Assembly (NCBI GenBank): GCA_963920635.1
Contig: OY987306.1
Location: 33,671,453 to 33,735,452, forward strand
Direction: 5' to 3'
From: Pseudeuparius sepicola
Lineage: Eukaryota > Arthropoda > Insecta > Coleoptera > Anthribidae
Length of the DNA: 64,000 bases
Made by a program: the position numbers and the translations under genes. The notes beneath the pieces were generated by a model that was given only the letters and a program-made list of their open reading frames with translations, had not been told where the DNA came from and did not search any database. Below are positions 26,574 through 37,907 of this stretch, piece after piece (the first letter of the stretch is position 1; the number at the start of each line of letters is the position of its first letter).

Positions 26574-29500
26574 CTACATGTGCCTTGTGTTTCCAAAATT
26601 GATCCCCGATTGAGTAGCACCCTTGTTACTGCCCATCTGAAGGCCAATAATCGTCTGGCCGGCCTTCAGTTTATCTTCTGAGAAGTGTCTCTCGTTTTTC
26701 TCAGCCTCCTTTGGTCCTATCGAAGGTTTTCCGTGAGCACCAGCCTGAAAAAACATTAAAAACATTTCGAATTTCCCGCTTTGTCACAGTAGTTCGAGTA
26801 GTGGTCACTAGTGGCGCTTAGAACTAAATCAATATGAGCGCTGTTTGCTCTCTATTAAATTTCTACTCTAGGATTTTTTTGAATGGCATCATCAAAACTT
26901 CACGGCACATACCTTCCTTCCTAAAGACTGAAGACAAATAACAACTGAGTTCAAATTCTGTTGTTCCCACAGATCGACAGTTTGAAATGTTTCTTGAGCT
27001 GGCACACCCAACTGTCTGGCTGCGTCAAGGAATGCGTTGATATTCTCCATACATTTGAAAGCCATCGTGGTGTGGTTGACTTTTTTTACTATCCCTGGTT
27101 TGATACAGTTCACTAATCTGAAAAAAGTGTACATAAAATCTCTGTGTACATGACAACTTTTGAACAGATTTTCATACAGTGTGACCCACTTTCAAAAATT
27201 GGTCATAAAAACGGTACAAAACCAAGACTTAATTTGGGAAATTTGAAAAAAAAAATGTGTAAGTAGGACAGGACAAAAGTGCATTTGCAGCGGTTTTTTA
27301 CAAGCTTTGTTAGTATGCATGTGTAGGTCGAATCTTGCAAGCTGACTTAGAACCACTTCCTGACATCCGATTGAGTTGACATTTTGCATACACCTTTAGT
27401 TCCGGTGACAATACAATATACAATACTCAATATTGTAATACTTTCAATATGGCCGCCGCTCCAAGATGGCGGATTACATTTTCTTTTCAACCCTCTTAAT
27501 ATGGGTATAAAATGAAAGGGCTTTGAAGAATAGAAACAATAAAGTTAGTGACGTCACACTAAATTCAATATGGCCGCCGCTCCACGATGGCGGATTACCT
27601 ACCTATTTGATACCCAACATGTGTATCAAATGAAAGGGCTCGACGGGTAGAAAACAATAAGGTGAATGACTTCATACAAAATCCAATATGGAGGCCGCCC
27701 CAAGATGGCGGACTAAATTTCTTTACCACCCTCCTGACATGGGAATCAAATAGGTATCAAAGCACAAAATAAAATTAAAAATAAAAAAAACATTTTTAAA
27801 AACAAGCTTTTTTGTTGTTGTAGTTTCTACATTACCTTTTTTAATACTACCAAAACAAAACGTGATTATATGTGTTTTGGTGACATATATGCATAGACAA
27901 AACATAGTTTTCTGTTATACCTATTTCATGTGTTTGTAGTTTGTACAACAAAACATAGAATTCTGCTAAGAATTTTCAATCAAGAGTTTTTTAGAATTAG
28001 AAATGACGATTTCTATACATAGTTATCAGTTTCTGATACATCTTATCACAGTTATCATAATTATTCTTTTATCATAGGTTAAAAATAAATGTTTGTAACA
28101 TGAAATCATTTTTTATCGTGGATGTGTGACTATGGTTTATTAGCAGTTCTTAGAAAGTTACAAACATGGGATTACTTAAAAGTACAGTCACAAATAAATT
28201 ATTGTAGATAGAATAATATTATATAAAATTTATACCTAATTCAACACAAGTAATATTAGATTATCTGTTGTAATATTCATTGAAATTGAAACAAATTTTT
28301 CATAGCAAATGTTCGTTAAATCTGACATCATCCTGTATTTCGGTTGGTCAAAAACCATCGCCTTTTGAAGCAAACCATGACTCACTTGATTACACAACGC
28401 TCAGACATGGCTGTTATATTCAATACAGCCAGTGCCGTCGCTGTGTTTAGTTAGAATTTTTCAAAGGTCATGCACAGAATAATTCTTAATTAATTCAAAG
28501 TTTTTTTCTGGAAATTCCATTTCAATAATACGTAATTATTATTAATAGACAATAATATACAGGGTGAGTTTTTTCGATGCCCACTATGGGAATCTCGGAA
28601 ACTAGCAGAGCGAGAACAAAGGTTAAATGGGGAAAGAATTGCAGTTTTGAATGCTCAATCTAATGCCCCTTTTGGATTTTTGAAAAAGTTCACGGTTCAC
28701 TAGATATTTTGAAAAGAGTGTTTTTTTCTGTAGCTCCGTTATTTCTGATTATACAGAAAAACTGTAGAGAAAAACATTGTAGATAATTTTGGGCTTAATA
28801 AGATAATCTAATCCAATTTTTTATGATGTTTGTGATTTTTGAGATATGACATAAGCTTGTGTTTTTTTAAATGTAAATCATAGTTGGCTGTGGCCTTATA
28901 AAATCGGCCATTTTTTGAGCTTTCCAGAGTTATTATACTCGGCATAGTTATTATAAAAAATAAAGGAGCTATGGCTAATTTTCTGTTTTTTTTTTACATT
29001 TTCACATAGTCAGCCATGGAATATTTTTATAATTACGTTCTATTTTATAATAAGATATACTTCAAACTTTCAAATATTTTATTTTTAGCTGGTGACAAAA
29101 TGTAACAAAATAAAACAAAATTATATATACATATATACATAATTACTTGCCCGTAAGAAATTACCTATCCAAATAGTTGGATAGGGAGAAATAGACCTAT
29201 TTCCTGGCAGTCCCGATCCCCCGATTTGTTTGTTAGTACAGTACAAAATAAAGTACGAGACAATTGTTAAATTAAGAGCAGCTGTTTTAGAACCAATTGC
29301 CAGTATTGACAGGCGCTCTCTAAGAAAGGCGACAAATTCAGCTTTAAAAAGATGCAATATTTGCATAAAAAATAATAATGGTGGATTGTTTGAACACCTT
29401 TTTTTATTTTAAAAGGTGACCTTTTAAAATAATAATAATTTGAATTTGAGTTTTTTAATTTTTGTTTTATTTTCTTACATTTTGTTACCAGCTAAAAACA

Positions 29501-32500
29501 AAATATGAGAAAGTTTTAAGTATGTCTAATTATAAAATAGAACGTAATTATGACAATATTCCATGGCTGACTATGTGAAAATTGAAAAAAAAAAACAGAA
29601 AAATAGCCATAGCTCTTTTATTTTTTGTAATAACTATGCCGAGTATTATATCTTTGGAAAGCTCAAAAAATGGCCGATTTTATAACGCTACAGCCAACTA
29701 TGATTTACATTTAAAAAAACACAAGTTTGTCATATCTCAAAAAATCACAAACAACATAAAAAATTGGATTAGATTATCTCATTAAGCCCAAAATTATCTA
29801 CAATTTTTGTCTCTACAGTTTTTCCGTATAATCAGAAATAACGGAGCTACAGAGATCTGAAGAAATAGCAAAAAATCACTTTTTTCAAAATATCTAGCGA
29901 GCCGTGAACTTTTTTAAAAATCCAAAAGGGGCATTAGGTTGAGCATTCAAAACCGCAATTCTTTCCCCATTTAACCTTTGTTCTAGCTCTGCTAGTTTCC
30001 GAGATCCCCATAGTGGGCATCGAAAAAAACTCGCCCGTATATACCTGGCCATTTTTTAAAAGCAGTGTAAAAGATTTTGGTATTTTATTGTGACGTTATA
30101 GGTGGTTCAAACCTTTTTTTCGTAAGCACTTACTTGCAAAGGAGAGTACCATCCTTGAGTACTTCATAAAAGTTGGCCATATCTCCAGCAGTGTTGATAT
30201 CGCCGCCCGTTATTACAGCTACCCATTCAAGGCTTTCCCTTGCAAGGTCCTCGCTGTATTTTGCGTTAACCTAAAAAAATAAAATTAAAACAAAATGTTT
30301 GAGGATATTTTCTATCAAGTTTCTTTTCATTTTAATTGATAGTCCAATAAAGATGTGCTCAGCTTATAGGGGTCATAAAAAAATCCAAAAGATCACACTC
30401 GAACTCCTGGTACGAATTGAGCTATAGGGTGGTTTCCTAAACAATATGGGTGGTAGAGCAAAATGGCCCCAATAAAATTTGTAGGGGATCAAAGTATACA
30501 TGAACAACCTTCCCTCATAATTTTTTTATCTCCTTATATGACAAAAATTCCTTCTTCTTACAAATACTAAAATGACTTTATAAAGTATGTAATAATAGAT
30601 TTTGTAAGGTCTTATTCTGCATTTATTGGCAAGGTTTAATTATTTCTTCACATTATCCAAGTAAAACGGTAAAAAAAATGCAAGCTCATTCTTTAAGTCG
30701 CCTATAATATAGAGAAACCAGTTTGATGGAGCGTGGCTGGAATTTTTATAGGTTTACTTGCACTTTTATACATATACAGGGTGGTCAAAATCCGAGTTTA
30801 AAAAGTAGAATTTCATTTTTAACCATTTTTATTATTCGACGCCACTGTGAATTCGTCAGTTAAAGAAATAAAATACACGATAAACTTGTGCAAATACGAA
30901 GTCATAAACTGTTTGTTTCTGCTTATTTTGCAGTACGTATCTATACCTGTTTGCAATTTTATATTCCACATTCCACGCGTCATAGGGTAAATTTGACACT
31001 CAAGTTTGTCGACCTCAAATTTTAGACAAATTAATCGTGATTTTTTACAGTATACAATATACTTAGTACATATTTTTTATATCATGTACTTCATTTTAGA
31101 ATAATTATTTTTATTATACTTCTTTAAAAACACCTTATTTTCATCTGTTTTAGCAATAATGAAAGATGGGGTTTTTCGGGCTAGCGCACGGAAACAGCGC
31201 ATGGAAAAACTTTCCGTGCGCTGAATAAAAATACCGAATATATGGCTTTAAAATAGAAATATACAGCAAAGTAAACTAAATTTAAGAAACTCTATATGCT
31301 CTCTGATATTTAACATATACCTATTTTGAATTTTAATTCGTAAGTGTTTCAATATTTAGATACATTTCTGTAATATTTTTGACGTTTTATTCACCTTATC
31401 TGACAATAACTAATTTACAACAAAGCACCTTTGAAATCATTTGAGAGTAACCATGGAAACGCATCATACATACCAAACACTATATTGTCTGCATTGTTTA
31501 TTTTTTGTCAATTAAATTTATTATAATATGCCGATAAAATATTTTAAGTTTCCGTTTTCAAAGAAGTATAATAAAAAATATCGTTCATTACACGTCCAGA
31601 AATAGATTTTTCCGTGCTTGCATGACTTCCCGTGTTCGGCTGCGCCTCACACGGGAATTTGTCACGCGCGCACGGAAAAATCTTTATTTCCAGACTCGTA
31701 ATGAAATATACTATTTCAATACTGACTGATGTATTTTCTGATAAGTACCTAACTTACGTAGGTGGGTATTCAAGGTAAAAGGCTAGTGACCCTTGAAGTC
31801 TAGACTATTAAATTACATTGCTAAATACCAGGAATTCATGGTATAATATGGCTATTTTCTCTATATGATCAACGCTTTCAGTGGGATTTTTTTATAATCA
31901 ATCGGCGAATAATAATTTTAATTAGCCATAATGTTCTTTCGTTTGTCAGAAATATCAATAGGTTGTTACAAAATTTACAAGTTCACTCTGTATATAAACT
32001 GTATAATTTGCTCATTAGCATTAGTAATATTTACCACAAATAATAATCTAAAGCAATAAAATTTTATTATAAACACTACATTAAATTAATCCCAAAGTCT
32101 TTATTTGCAATTCTCAAATGTAAGTCCTTGTAGGTATATATCAAGAATTAGCATACAAAATATCGTTCCAGATGCATTTAACATTAATTTATTACTAATA
32201 TAATTATCGTATTATTCGTGTAGGTGTAAATATAAGTTTCATTTCAATAACCGTTTTATGTAAATTTTAGAACTGTGACAAATACAAAAAAAAACAATAA
32301 AAAGCAAGCCAAGAAACCTATAAATAACAAATCAAATCGTAGTAGGCACCCATAAAAAAGCCTTCTCTTGTTTGCCCTTGACAATGAACTACCTATGCCA
32401 TCAACGTTGAACCTAAAACCAGATTTTGACGCCCACCATAGCTCAAGTGTTAATACAATCCTCAAACCCAAGTGTCTACTTGTACATTCGAAAATGTTTC

Positions 32501-33336
32501 TAGTTAAAACCGAAAGCAAAAAGTGTTTGGCTGTATAGGAGGACCTTTTGTTCGAGTGTAGTCTAGTTGAAAGTTCATGGGAACTGTGATGAACGTTCAC
32601 ACTCTAGCAGTTCTCAGGTATTCACACATGAGATGGCCAAAAAGTAATAATTTATTAAATTCATTTCTATATTTGGTGTTGATGTCATAATTATACTGAC
32701 CATAAGGATCAATTAACAACAATTGTGACGTAACGGGGCTATCTAATTGGTATGACCGGAGCGTCCGAAATACCTAGTCGATAGCCATTTCCTGTGCCAA
32801 GGGGTCTACGAAAATTTGTATCAAACAAACGCGTGAAATGCCGTTTCATGTTTCCGACAGTTGAAAAATGCGAAACGGCAAACTCATACCAAAAACTCTT
32901 GGATAACCTACAAGAAATTCAGGACACCATCATTGGCAATTTTCGGTGCCTTATAAGGACATACACCGCAAGTTCGTTTATGGAATAAAACGCGATGATG
33001 CAATGAAACTAAAGTGCCCATCTGCGAAATATTATTTCGACACGAATTATTGAGGGGGTCTCGTAGCTGCATCGATTTCAGACTGACCTGGATACCGCAC
33101 TGTCATAAGGGGAGGCTGTGACCCACAACCGTGGTGTGCTTTGAAAAATGCTTTCTACATGTCAAACAATTGGAATTCTTAAGGTAGACGCCTTGCGCCA
33201 ACCACCTGCACTCGCCACTAAATTTTTCAACGTCTACAACGCCAAAACGATAATTTTCTTCGCGAAATCTCAAAGCCCTTACCTTTCTCTGAGCCTCGGC
33301 CGCAAGTCCGCTTTTGGTAGCCCTGTTTGTTGCCAT
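26574..33336 (-). CDS. Chd64: Calponin/transgelin-family actin-binding protein Chd64
   Basis: Four exons (33336-33283, 30270-30134, 27117-26913, 26744-26574) make 188 residues, the same length as Drosophila Chd64. The start MATNRATKSGLAAEAQRK and the end GATQSGINFGNTRHM match that protein almost exactly. Residues about 24-130 form a single calponin-homology domain (KYSEDLARESLEWV, MAFKCMENINAFLDAARQLG, QTVDLWEQQNLNSVVICLQS). One calponin repeat follows (IGLQMGSNKGATQSG). The family binds and bundles actin, and in Drosophila Chd64 is also linked to juvenile-hormone-responsive transcription. Intron 1 is about 3 kb and intron 2 about 3 kb, and intron 2 carries fold-back elements. All splice sites are GT-AG and phases agree. 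Confidence 0.94.
27325..27815 (+). repeat. AAGATGGCGG-type repeat, copy 3, in Chd64 intron 2
   Basis: This copy contains three modules ending in CCAAGATGGCGG, CCACGATGGCGG and CCAAGATGGCGG, plus a TGACGTCA near 27550. Its edges match the copies at 23225 and 47115. Confidence 0.75.
28558..29463 (-). mobile_element. Fold-back family arm with DDE_3 transposase relic (copy B)
   Basis: This is the reverse complement of 24389-25335. It starts TACAGGGTGAGTTTTTTCGA. The plus strand encodes KYETIVKLRAAVLEP and RRSLRKATNSALKRCNIC followed by GGLFEHLF, the C-terminal signature of insect DDE_3 transposases. It lies in Chd64 intron 2. Confidence 0.7.
29464..30046 (+). mobile_element. Fold-back family arm, partial copy C
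   Basis: This matches 24766-25335 in the same orientation and follows copy B directly, so B and C together form a fold-back. It ends about 90 bp before the donor of Chd64 exon 2. Confidence 0.7.
31110..31718. repeat. Interspersed element, inverted copy of 45910-46530
   Basis: It contains inverse copies of CACGGAAAAA-like sequence, and its ends include TATACTTCTTT. The same sequence, inverted, lies 14 kb away in the region between the unknown secreted-protein gene and the peptidase. No coding frame is present. It sits in Chd64 intron 1. Confidence 0.7.
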
Positions 33337-34540
33337 ATTTTCGGAAAAAAGTGTCTGCCTTTCACTGTCTGTACACCGCCAAAGTTGAAAAGCGACTAAA
33401 CGATATCCACTGAATAACCAGTGCCGCTGCTCCTTCGATTCTTGCGTCCCTTTCTAAGGCATTAAGAATGAGCATTCGGAGAGAGATAGACGACATATAT
33501 AGCGAACCGGTTTCTTAAAAAACGTTGAGGTACTTATTGTTTGAGAAAGGTGTCGTGGGTCAAGTGGGTACCTACCGAAAAAAGTACCTACAAGGTAGGT
33601 ACCTTTATGAGAAAAAATATAAGAGTTGTTTCGTAACAGTTTCCCTCCGTTTGAACCACCCTGTATGCCTATACACTGATTACGAATGTGCTCCTTTAGC
33701 GTTTTTCGACGTTTTAAGTGAAAACCCATGTCGAAAACACTGCCTACTCCAATTAGAAAAGGAGAATCCAAGAAAAAAGTGACAACTTGTGAATTCGTAG
33801 TTCTGTGTCATGGTAGTCTTGTCCATTAATTCCCATAGTAAGTATTCAGCAAGCAGAAGTATGTAGGTCAATTACTGCATTATGTATTACCAGATTGATT
33901 ATTGTTGTAGTACAGGCAAAAAGTTTAAACAGTTTAAAAAAAGGACGAGTTGAAAAGACTTTTAAATCATCGCAGCGTGATATATTTTTACAATATTATT
34001 TAGTCTTGTATAGTATTGTTCGATTTTAAGGCTATTTATAGTTATGATGAGTTTACTAATACTTTAAATTAGGATAAATAAAATGCTCAGACACCGAAAT
34101 TGTTTATGGAAGGAAATAATGTAATAAAATATACGTACATAGCGATATATGTACGCCCTGTATAGTCTATGTAAGTACTACTATGGTAAAATCCTTCAGT
34201 AGCTGATGTGATTTGTTAATTTTAAACACTCTATATGGAGATAAAACTCAATATGGATGGAATCACTTGTTTATCGAATTAAGTAACTGCTTTTAGGTCA
34301 TCTAATAAACTTCAAACTATATTATTTACTGATCTTGTTTTGAAGAAACAAAGTGCACAACATGTAGATCTTTCATCGATATTTTTATATTAACATTTAT
34401 CTATATATTTTTTCATTTGTAACAACAATAAATTATATTTTATTTTATCTCATAAGCGCACGCGGATATTAGGTAAGTTCTATATTTAAAAAATATACAG
34501 TTTGTACAACATTTCTGAAACCTAATGAAAAATAGTTTTC

Positions 34541-36722
34541 CTATTTTTTGTTACACTCTCCACTTTCTATATTTCTAATTTCACTGATGACGTCAGGATA
34601 CAATAGTTTCGAAACGTCCTTAGCTGTGATGAAGTCCAAATGTGACCAATCTCTATGGTCTATCTCGTGAAAACCACATTGTAAATTTCTGTTCAATACT
34701 GAATAGGTTTTTTTGGCGTTCTTAAAAAAATTAAATACCTATATTAAATGTTTTTTTGGGCACCCTGTACACTTACGACTTTATTTACTAGTAAATCGTT
34801 GTTGCCTACAAAAAAAGACATTGGGATTTTGATATGTTCCATTGGGTACGGTGGTGGTATTTTTTGACCATATTTCTCTAAATTTTCTTTTGTTCCATAG
34901 TCGAAATGTGTGAATTTTTTGCTCAAAATCAACTGCCCGTAGTGTTCCATTGTTTTAAAACTGAAGAGATCTAATGCTTGGACAACAAATACGGGGTAGG
35001 AAACCTGAAAATTAAAACAATATAATATATTCGAATTTAAAATGAAATAATAACTTACTGGATCCATTTGTCTATAATCAGATCCAAAAATTGATCCCAA
35101 AAATCCTTCTGCCAAGTAGAAAAATGGAGAAGGAAACTCTCTTTTCCTTAAAACAATGTCAAACGATGATTTTAAGATGTCAGTTACAGGGCCGTACGGT
35201 ATAAAATCAGTAAAAGCCTAAAAAAGAAAAAGACAGGAAAAGAAAAAGAAAGGAAAGGACAGGAAAGGAAAGGAAAGGAAAGGAAAGGAAAGGAAAGGAA
35301 AGGAAAGGAAAGGAAAGGAAAGGAAAGGAAAGGAAAGGAAAGGAAAGGAAAGGAAAGGAAAGGAAAGGAAAGGAAAGGAAAGGAAAGGAAAGGAAAGGAA
35401 AGGAAAGGAAAGGAAAGGAAAGGAAAGGAAAGGAAAGGAAAGGAAAGGAAAGGAAAGGAAAGGAAAGGAAAGGAAAGGAAAGGAAAGGAAAGGAAAGGAA
35501 AGGAAAGGAAAGGAAAGGAAAGGAAAGGAAAGGAAAGGAAAGGAAAGGAAAGGAAAGGAAAGGAAAGGAAAGGAAAGGAAAGGAAAGGAAAGGAAAGGAA
35601 AGGAAAGGAAAGGAAAGGAAAACAACACTTACTGCTGCACTGGTCACCGCACTGCCCACCGATTTTATATATGCCAAAATTTTGACCAATTTTGAATCAG
35701 TTCTCAGCCAATATCCAGAAGGTGCCAAACACACTGCCCCCATAAGTTCTTCACTGGATTTTTGAGGATTCAGTGATGAATATATGAATAGTGCTGTATT
35801 TGCCATTGAATATCCAATGTAGATCGATTTCTTGTTTGTTTTTTCGTATACCCTTTCGAAAATTGATGGTAAATCATAGACTCCCATTTCATGAAAACTA
35901 AAAAAGAAACATTTTAAAAATTGACCAAAAACGATTCTATTAAATTTGAAAAATATCTTGAGATACAAGATACAAGGTGAAAATACTTTTTATATTCTTT
36001 TACCTAAAATCCCAATATTTATTCTCGTTTTTCGTCATATTAACATGTTTTTGACTGTATTTAGTCCCTCTAAAATTGATCAGCCAAACATCGTACCCCA
36101 ATTTGCCCAAAACATAAGCTAAAACAAAAAAAATGTATCGAATATAGACCTCGCCTATACTAACACTCTTCGTTCCTTACGAAGTGAATCTTGTTCTCTA
36201 ATAACAAAACCCAAGCTGCTCATGCCTATACCATGCCCAATGACTATTGGATTATTTTTTGTGACGTTTAAGAAACATCTCACCAACAAAAGCCGGTAGC
36301 CGTCTTTTGTTGTGACAGTGTGTTCTTCTGTTTTGAAGCCCCATCTTTGAATGATTTGAGTCTAGAAAAAGGAAAAAAGAAAAATGTTCATGCTCGTAAT
36401 AACCCTAGCGCTTTCGCCAAAATTTTATATATACGATTTTAATGCAATAAGTTGTTAAGTAAATAATATATATAATAATAAAATTATGTAATGTGATAAT
36501 TAAACTACTTGTCATTATCAAGGCAACTTATAGATAGGTACTCTGAGAGCAAAACATCTGTTCAAAAAATAACCTTCTTCTACTTACAACATTCAACTTA
36601 TCAATCGGTGTAATCCAACAGTCACTACTGTTGTTTTGGTTGTAATCAGCAAAATGACGGCACACTTTTATACAAAAAACACAGTTTCCGAATAACAACG
36701 CCAAAAACAAAACTCTCCCCAT
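34541..36722 (-). CDS. Secreted acid lipase, copy A (lysosomal/gastric lipase family)
   Basis: Seven exons (36722-36588, 36361-36181, 36118-36004, 35897-35633, 35217-35059, 35004-34777, 34720-34541) give 420 residues. A signal peptide (MGRVLFLALLFGNCVFC) leads into the AB-hydrolase lipase domain. Landmarks are GFKTEEHTVTTKDGY, the oxyanion region VIGHGIG, LGYDVWLINFRGTKYS and WDFSFHEMG. The nucleophile elbow is GYSMA with S174. D355 lies in GNNDLLV and H388 in WSHLDF, so the catalytic triad is complete. These enzymes hydrolyse triacylglycerols or sterol esters in the gut lumen or lysosome. Intron 4 is almost entirely a CCTTT array. Exon phases match lipase B, its tandem neighbour, so the two arose by duplication. 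In human lipases the elbow is GHSQG; GYSMA is more divergent. Confidence 0.92.
35250..35621. repeat. AAAGG/CCTTT pentanucleotide minisatellite in lipase A intron 4
   Basis: About seventy near-perfect AGGAA units form a homopurine run on the plus strand. On the transcribed sense strand it reads CCTTT and runs up to about 35 nt from the exon 5 acceptor. It fills nearly the whole 415-nt intron. The open frame through it (repeating LSFPF) is an artefact of the 15-nt coding period. Confidence 0.95.
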
Positions 36723-36960
36723 CTTACACTCAATACCTTGTTATTGTGTGTAAATGGCGAATGGGTTTCTACATTGCAAATTACCAATTCTTGTCTTGTA
36801 ACTGTACTGACCGAGGCTACAGTGCATTATCAAGGAAATTCTTGCGTTGAATATTAATTTAATTGTTATTTAATAGCTTAGATAATGTCGTAGCGCAACT
36901 AGTCTCGCAAATACTAGGTGTGTACCACAGGTAAGTAAGTAGGTAGGTACCTATTACAAA

Positions 36961-37600
36961 ATGTACCTACTGCCAGTGATTATAGTATTGTACATAAATA
37001 TTTTAGTAGGTTTGAATAACAATCTATTTTTCATGGAGGCTGCACAACAGGCAGCAGTTTGGAGTTTCTGTTGGGAAGCGCCGTGTACAATATGTACCTC
37101 GACACTGAAGGTTTTTTTATGACTCATGTGGCTTATTTGCCTCAGCCAGAGGCGTCAGCAACTAAATTCCACATGAGTCATAAAAAGTTGAACTTTGGTG
37201 CCTTGGTACATAATAGTTATTTATGTACCAAGGCACTGAACTTTGGTGCCTTGGTACATAATAGTTATTTATGTACCAAGGCACTGAAGTTCAACTTTTT
37301 ATGACTCATGTGGAGTTTAGTTGCTGAGGCCTCTGGCCGAGGCAAATAAACCACATGAGTCATAAAAAGAACTTCAGTGCCGAGGTACATATTATAGTTT
37401 TCTTGAAATCGGAAAAAAAATGTTTTATTAGGCAAGAAAATAATAATAAGAGATCACCCGTCCACGAACCGACTACGCGCGGCGTTGCTTGACTTTACCG
37501 ATCGCTCTACCTAGGACAAGTATAATGATGTACGGCACCTTCTGACAGAAAAACCAAACTGCTGCTTCTTGTGCAGCCTACACAACAAATCTATTGATTT
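36961..37600. repeat. Nested hairpin element between the two lipases
   Basis: Arms around ATGACTCATGTGG pair across 37097-37390. The centre has two tandem units of about 49 bp (37189-37286), each itself a hairpin (CTTGGTACATAATAGTTATT paired with its inverse). Outer segments (GGCTGCACAACAGGCAGCAG and its inverse near 37560) extend the symmetry. Related inverted sequence occurs at 55975-56055 and 58000-58290. Confidence 0.8.
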
Positions 37601-37907
37601 TCAAATTTACTAAAATATGTATACTGAAGGATTGCGCTTCTGTAGGAAACAATTTCGCAATGTGTACGAAAAGTTAAATGAGCCTTTATCGGCCGGGTTT
37701 TGAATATTTGGTCAGTTTTGACGGGCGATTTCTCCGCGTCTGACGTTTGATGTTTACATCTCGCCAAGGCCTACTTATTGAAAAAATCGTACAATAATGG
37801 GCTACATTATTGTACGATTTCTGTGCTTTTAATGACGATTTTGGGACATTTTAATGCCGATTTCAAGAAAATAACTATTATAGATATTTATTTTATAAAT
37901 TTCTTTG

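Noticed and set aside
32256..32600. Minus-strand frame of 114 codons inside Chd64 intron 1
   Set aside because: No family resemblance or signal peptide, and it opens without a convincing start; composition alone does not support a gene.
35207..35968. Long open frame encoding an LSFPF pentapeptide repeat
   Set aside because: It is the CCTTT minisatellite read through from lipase exon 4. The splice sites at 35632 and 35218 remove it, and the lipase frame continues perfectly in the next exon.
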